Assembly (NCBI GenBank): GCA_051453625.1
Contig: JBOZIK010000001.1
Location: forward strand, 53,528,647-53,565,581
Reading direction: 5' to 3'
Length of the DNA: 36,935 nucleotides
Source: Welwitschia mirabilis
Lineage: Eukaryota > Gnetophyta > Gnetopsida > Welwitschiales
The notes below the pieces were generated by a model. That model saw only the letters and a program-made list of their open reading frames with translations. It searched no databases and was not told where the DNA came from. Both the position numbers and the translations under genes were made by a program. Shown piece after piece: positions 30,510 through 36,935 of the stretch (its first letter is position 1; each line of letters begins with the position of its first letter).

Positions 30510-32824
30510 CCATGGCAGTTACAAGTTCAATTTATTTTTCAGACAACTTTATCCACATTTAGAAGGTCAATCTAAGATGGTTACTACCATACAAGTCCAT
30601 CTAGTTATTTCTGCTACTAATATGGAATTCCAGTGGCATGGCGTTTTGTAGGTCACTCCTTTTTCAAACATCTCCATGGTGCATGAATAGTATAAAAACT
30701 CACTTTAATACTACATTTAGCTAAGAATAAGTATTTCATTGTAGAAGGATCCTTTCAGTTAATCATCAATGCATGGATTTGCTTAGGCAATCCCCATACT
30801 AAATTCAAACATGATGTTAAAAGAAGAGCTTTAATCAATGACTAGAAGGATAATAGATCTACTATGAATGCTACAAGTTCTCTTGTATGTGAATAGTAAG
30901 AAAATGATTTGGGAGTGGGTATTGTGGAATTCACAGCATTAATAAATGGTGATTCTGAACATGTAATGAATTTTCCAATACCATCAGTAACACTTGATCA
31001 CATCTAAACACACTCACTATAGTCATGAATATTAGTGTTATTTTCTTAGTATTCTAAAATTCATTATGGAACTTTTCTTAGCTAAAGAAAAGGACATGAA
31101 TTAATATGGACTGGGAAACAGATGATGATTATGAATTTTCAGGAAAAGCACTAAGAGTGAGGTAGTATCATAAATACTGACATTTAGTCTAGAAAATGTT
31201 TAGTTCTTAAGATTGCAAAGCAAGTATTCTTTTACAACCTTGTCTTTCATCATTGCTAAAAATCCTTCAATTAGAATTGTTTAGTTTTTTATTGTGCCTT
31301 TCTAGCAATGAGTTCTTTTTTTAAGTGACTACTCCAAGGTCGACTCTAGCTTTTAGCCTTCTTTCTGAGTCATGATGAACCATGATAGTAAATAGAGAAA
31401 ATTATCTAGGAATGACCAATAAATGAAAATCAAGAATTTATAATTAAGATTAAGGAGTAAATCAAGAGTTATAGCCATGAATTTATCATATATAAGACTT
31501 TAATCATGGATTTACAGAGGTGCAAATTCACTTATTTTTTTGTCTTTATGACTTTAATGTCACATAGTACATTTATCTTTATAGGCATGTAGAAATAAAG
31601 ATTTCAATTAGAGAAAATCTTACTCAAGATTCATGCTCTTTCATTTCTCAATAGATGGTATTAGATCTTGGGAGGAGATCTTGTGGGGCTCTCTTTAGTC
31701 AACCTTGAACTTTGGAGCTTCTTATGTCTTCTTTGCTTCAAGCTTAGAGATTTGGAGTTTTTTAAGGACCTCTTTAAGGGCCTCTTGGGCTTCTCTTTTG
31801 GATCTTTATTTCTCTCTCTCTTATTCTTTTTAACATTTTTTTTTATTTTTCTTTAATTTTTTTAAAAGAAAATACAAAAACTATTTTTTAAAGGAGGGGG
31901 GCTTGTTTTTCTTTAAAGCCTTTTCAAAAAATAGAATAAGTTTTTTTTAAAGAGGGACTTTTGTTATTTTTTGTTTAAATTTTTTTAACAAAATAAAATT
32001 TTTTTAAAAGGGGTACTTTTCCAATTTCTTGATGGACCCACTTGACCAACCCCCTTTCACTCCTTTATGTGTCTTTAATACGTCTATTGATACATGCAAC
32101 TTGTGCATTTCTACTAGCATTGCCATATGCACTCTATCACATTTCGTAGTTTGTCGAGCTTCCCTGCAACTGATGCTACTACTTCACTGCTATTCTATTG
32201 CCTCTAATACCCTTGTAACACTAGCCTGCCTGTGCACTTAGTGTTGCCTACATTAATTGCATTGTCTTCATTGCATTACATTTTGACTGCTTTACCTAGT
32301 TATTACTACCTCCCACAATTACCACCATCCACGCTTCACCATTATTGCTTCGCATGTCTTCTTACTAGTGTACCTTTTATAGCATGTTTGAGTTTAGCAA
32401 GTGAGAAACACAAAAAATACCATTACTGAGCTGCATCTTCCTAGAGTTTTTTGAAGTTTGGATTAGACCCTCCTTACATTTGTGCCTCCTATTGTAGTGT
32501 CTAGTAACATGTAGATGCTTCTATAATGCCTTTTTTGTGAGATTCCATTATCATTACTTTGCTATTTTCTTCCTTCTTCATATGTGTCACAATGATGCTT
32601 AACAAAATTCCATGATCACGTCTGATATTCTCCTTGTACCTTCCACTTATTACCTACACTCTTCTTATACCCTTTGCTTACTTCCCATGGTTGCCCATTG
32701 TCTGCCACTATTGCTTGCTCATTTTATACCACAACATCATTCCTTATCATTGTATCCTTTATCATGCTTCACTACCATTCTCTAGCCACTTAAATTCTAC
32801 ATTGCCATTCGTACTTCCAAAATA
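30510..32824. other. Unassigned AT-rich DNA
   Basis: A 48-codon stop-free plus-strand stretch near 30506-30650 (DPHGSYKFNLFF ...) has no recognised motif. Hydrophobic frames around 31668-32825 look like chance frames in C/T-rich DNA. At about 31850-32025, three units alternate a T-run, an 'aaa-gagggg' block and 'cttttgtt', a degraded low-complexity tandem repeat such as is seen in LTRs. No gene is supported. Confidence 0.35.
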
Positions 32825-32905
32825 GTTAGTAGGCTTATGATGTAGTGATAAAGGCTCTTCTCTATTAAGTTGCAAGTCACAAGTTTGATTTGAGGTAATG
32901 ATAAG
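32825..32905 (+). mobile_element. tRNA-like SINE head (box A and box B)
   Basis: TTATGATGTAGTGATAAAGG (about 32837-32856) fits a degraded Pol III box A ('TGGCGTAGTGGTAAAGG'). CACAAGTTTGATTTGAGG (about 32879-32896) fits a box B ('GGTTCGATTC') with transitions. The spacing is tRNA-like. The cloverleaf is not intact, so it is more likely a SINE or tRNA-derived relic than a functional tRNA. Tail and target duplication were not found. Confidence 0.45.
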
Positions 32906-35229
32906 ATTTTTTTGATTTTTAATTTTATGTTGGTAATTTTCTATTTCTAAACATAAGTAGTATTTCTGATCAATTGCCTAGCCATTTTCCTATTTTGCAG
33001 ACATGTGGTTTAGTTAGTAATTATCTGGCTTTTAGGTTTGTTTTTTACACATGTACAATTTTGTGATTTCTTTGATTTTTGAGTATTTTAAGCTATTTTT
33101 CAAATTTTTTGGATTTTTTTAGACTTATAAATCCAAGACTCATATTTTATCATCAAATCGAGTTAAGATGTTGAGCAAGATCCCTTGATTTAATTTTTTG
33201 AGCACTTTTCCTTAGTTTTTAAAGTTCCTTTTCTCCCTTTTTTAGTCTTTCTCGAGATTTTTTGGCATTTTTTAGTTTTGTAACCTAAGTCTCTCCTATC
33301 AAGTCAAGTTGGGATGTGAAGCAATCTCTGTTAACTTGATTTTTCTTTCTCTTAAATCTTTTTTTATGATTTGGATAGATTAAGATAAGTTAGATGATAA
33401 GGAAGATCTACTTAGCTTAACTATACCATAATCAGTCCTTCTTTCTTGTGTGTTTTTGGTTTTATGCTCTCTTCTTTCATACTTAATAATTTTTAATCCT
33501 ACTTAAGTTAACTAATGAAAAGGAAAGTCACCTTTCACCCCTTAAATACTTAACATTTTATTAGTAATAAGGTTTTGAGTGGTGGGCACAGAGAGCCTTA
33601 CATAACCGGAGATCAATGTCAATCTTTACACTACCTTTTGAAGCTTAGTAGCAGTCTTAACTATTATAACTATGAAGTTTGAGCTATATAAAAATCCATT
33701 TATTTCTTAAGTAAAAACATTCTTAGTGTCTTAAGGTCTATATTCTTGTGTATGCCTTGGTAATTAAGGGTATATTGGTGAAGGTTGAGACATAATGATA
33801 AGATTCACTTGGATTTCATCATCAAGGGACAGAGTAATAAAATTTAAAATTTACTGGGTTTGAGGTATAAATAGATCACTAACATTACATGTTACTCTTC
33901 CTTAAGGAGGTATATAGATGAGGTACTGAAAATTAGCCAATGACACTTGGAAGTCCCACTAGTGTGATTCACATTTTATCTTTTTACTCCATTTGGAGAC
34001 AAGGGTACCATCCTTAGAAAGGATGTGATCACTACTTGGATTTAGGAGCAAACTTTAAAAGTGACTAATTTCAAAATTTTGATCACTTAGTAATAAATTT
34101 AGGCCTTACATTAAAATCTACTTTGCTTACATTAAAAAATCTTAAACAAATTACCTTTTTCTTCTTTCTGGTATGCATAGGTTCTCGTTGGTTGACGAGT
34201 TTTTTGATTGTTACACTTTGTGGTTTAGATAGATCACTTTATTTACGTGCTTGATTTTTTTTTTTTTTTTTGATTGTGACTATACCTCTCCATATTAACA
34301 TTTTGTCTCTTTAATTTAGTTGCATTATAACTTGAACATACCACTTGAAATTATGGATAAGAGCAAGATTCCTCTTCTTGTAATTAAACCATCTCTTGAT
34401 CGTTTTTTCTTATATGTTTTTTCAGATTTGACAATATTTCTTTATGCAATGGATAGATTTCTTTTAGTTGTAAATGAGAGTAAGATCCCTATGATTCTTA
34501 ACTTTACCTCATAGCTTGTCAACTCTCTTTTTATTAATCCTTTTTTAGCATGGAATATTTATCATCATCTTTAAAGGGTAATTTTTAGTGGTTGTCAGTC
34601 TTTTATACCCCTCTTCATCATTAGCATCATGGTAAACATTAGAGTCATGAAAGGTTTAGCATGAGGGTTTTATACCAATCATATGGATTTATGGTTATGA
34701 AAAGAAATTCTTAACACATGATCACACACCTATTTAAAATTAGAAGGAAGAAGATACTTAGCAAGATATTATCAAAAATTAATAAAGGTTATGTAAAAAT
34801 CTATCACCTATCAATACAAGAAGTTGTATGATTAAACTAAAACAAGATATACCAACTTTTATATCTTGATGGACATATTCTACTCCAAAAAATGATTTTG
34901 AGATCCTTAATCTCCCAACTCCCATGAATAGTTTACATTATAAGAAAGGAAAGATGAGACAATTAATTATGTAGATGTAAGAAATCAAGGCAAGTGTATT
35001 AGAGATTAACTAAAAGAAACAAGTTTGTATTCATTATATCAACTTGATTTGGAAGAATCATTTTTGTATAATTATAGTGTGTCACTACATGTAGTAAACA
35101 ATTAAACAATATGACTTTTAATATTCTTAATAAGGATTTCCTTTCCACCAAAGCTTAGTTTAACTTTTATGAGATATTCTTGCTTTGATGCCATGTGCAA
35201 AGTTTCTTATTTTTGTGGTTCTCCTTCTC
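32906..35229. other. AT-rich DNA without recognisable genes
   Basis: No coherent protein motif was seen. The right end may include the degraded gag N-terminus or leader of the Copia element that follows. Confidence 0.35.
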
Positions 35230-36935
35230 AAAATAAATAATCTCTAGATAAATCACATCTACAAAAGAAACCATGTTATGATAAGGATAATTCTTTACGA
35301 AAATAGTAAGATAAGAAGTTAAGTCATACTTAGCAAAATAAGAATCAAATTTAGAATACTACCACTCCTAAGAAGAACAAGTATTAATGCTCATGATGTG
35401 GAAGATAAGATCATATCATAAAATTCATAGGATTCCTTGGAATAAGATAAAGTCTGCAACTAAGACAAATGTAGTCACTGAAGAATATTATTGCTTTAAT
35501 AATATTGAAAATTTTAAATTTGATGTTGTCTTTAATAACTTTTACTTTATTGATATGAGTGGATACATACCTTATGAAGAGAGTTTATTACATGAATTAT
35601 CAACCTGATTATTTTGATGACTTTGTCAAACAAGTAAGTCATATTTATTTAGCAAGTAGAACTCTAGTTTTTGTGGAAGACTAAGGTTTGTTAACTCTTG
35701 ACTTAATATTGCTCTCCTTACATACTATTTCATATGTTTTCTATGTTCCTTTTTTACATCTTCTATTGCTTTCAACTCTGTTGTGAGAAGATCACTCTAT
35801 TTCTATGATGAAGCACTCAGTGGATATTTATTATAGTAATCAATAACTGATCAAGAAAACATACATGCATGGTAAGCTTGCTCATCTTTATGGTTGTAAC
35901 AGAATGCAAGAAATCACTCGCATTATTTCACAAGATGAGATTTCTTCCTCAATACTATGACATGGTGGACTAGAACATCATACTCCTTATACAATGAATG
36001 TCATGTGTGAGAATGATCACTGGATTCTTTTGGTCATTTCATTGGATTTTTCTTAGTGTGAGAATGATGACAATGCCTATACTAAAACTCCCATCTCATT
36101 CTAGTAATAGAAGCCCTTTTCCATCTATGAAATAATATTTTCCTTTATGCTCTCTAATAAACTCTAGAGATTTTACCTTTAAGGAATATGAAACTTTAGG
36201 TGAATCCTTAGTTATTCCTTCATGTAGAAGCAAAGAAGCTTAACAAATCCTTAAAAAGATGAAACCAAATGAGATGGGTAAAACAAGCACATGTAATGTC
36301 TATAGGACAAGAATGTAATGATCAAACTTTATTAAGCTAGAATCTTGAAAATTTCATCTTAGTATAAATCATGAGCCTCTTATGTATGCTAAATCCACTC
36401 AAGATGCTAGAGGGAAATGTATGATGCAGATGGAATATGAAGGCCTAGCAAAAAATGGAACTTGCAAATGTTTTAATCCATATTTTGGAAAAAAGTAATA
36501 CCAAAAAGATAGGTGTTTAGAAAGAAGTTTAGATGAGATGAAACTCTTAATAAACTAAAGGAATGACTTTTAGTTAAGGGAATGTTACTAAATGCTAAAT
36601 TAATTGCAAGGAATTTTTTGCACCTATAACTAAATGGCCTTAAATCAAAACTCTTATTTCTATAGCTATGAAATAGGATTGATTGATACATTAGTTAGAT
36701 TTTAAAACTACCATTTTGAATGGTAATCTTGAGGAGATATTTTCATGGCATAACCTAAAGGATTTGAAGTGAGAAGCCAAGAACATAAGGTTTGTAGGCT
36801 AAAGGAATATCTTTATGGTTTAAAGCAAGCACCACATGCTTAATATCATGAGTTGTTCTATAGATCAAAATAGATTGGTTTTGATATGTATGATTATCAA
36901 GGTATTGACATCATTCTATTCATCAAGAAGCAAGA
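35230..36935 (+). pseudogene. Ancient Copia gag-pol, integrase-deleted, runs off window
   Basis: Pieces appear in Copia order but in changing frames. A gag zinc knuckle reads C-S-stop-C-G-R-stop-D-H-I-I-K-F (~35380-35420; C-x2-C-x4-H kept, last Cys lost). A protease end ISYVFYVPFLHLLLLS (~35725) recalls 'NVLYVP-x-L-x-x-NLLS'. The pre-integrase motif 'LWHxRLGH' survives as L-stop-HGGLEH (~35954-35977). The reverse transcriptase N-part follows: HEPLMY (~36370), MEYEGLAKNGTC, KGFEV, EHKVCRLKEYLYGLKQAPHA (~36785-36840) and GFDMYDYQGIDIILFIKK at the edge. Only about 100 bases separate pre-integrase from the RT linker, so the integrase core is gone. Stops include TAA in MA-stop-PKGF and PHA-stop-YHE. 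Confidence 0.7.

Noticed and set aside
31668-32825. Hydrophobic plus-strand frames resembling membrane proteins
   Set aside because: They come from T- and C-rich low-complexity DNA, with no shared start context or family motif.

Overview
This looks like nuclear DNA of a vascular plant with a large, transposon-rich, strongly AT-rich genome. The evidence is a plant-type actin gene with a spliceosomal intron, Copia elements primed by initiator tRNA-Met, Athila/Tat-type Ty3 leader and gag remains, plant L1-type LINE remains and a tRNA-derived SINE. A gymnosperm or other large-genome plant would fit, but nothing here fixes the species. Four runs of N (5822-6403, 6635-6752, 23309-23588, 27607-28487) are assembly gaps.

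The only gene that looks intact is actin on the minus strand (14912-16161). It has two coding exons and one 116-bp intron and sits in an isolated GC-rich island of about 2 kb. Nearly everything else is decayed mobile DNA. 1-5.6 kb: Athila-type gag pieces and a recognisable primer-binding leader, minus strand. 7.2-8.0 kb: a segment bounded by 15-bp inverted repeats. 8.0-9.9 kb: the 3' part of a plant L1-like LINE with a zinc-knuckle region and 3' end. 11.5-14.2 kb: a second LINE with endonuclease and reverse transcriptase remains. 17.2-17.4 kb: a SINE with a target-site duplication.

19.7-22.0 kb holds the most unusual structure: three ~195-bp direct repeats separated by two ~860-bp internal regions (LTR-int-LTR-int-LTR, minus strand), with tRNA-Met-type primer-binding sites. 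Each internal region carries a diverged copy of an ORF with a secretory signal peptide rather than gag-pol. I read this as a non-autonomous LTR retroelement that captured a host secreted-peptide gene and now sits as a tandem dimer.

22.8-28.7 kb is a near full-length but inactive Copia element (minus strand). 29.1-30.5 kb is an internally deleted Copia derivative (plus strand) with a target-site duplication. 35.2 kb to the window end is an old Copia element (plus strand) with most of its integrase missing. Many stops and motif losses in these elements are explained by C-to-T or G-to-A changes, which fits long-term deamination of methylated cytosine. This would also explain the contrast between the GC-rich actin locus and its AT-rich surroundings.
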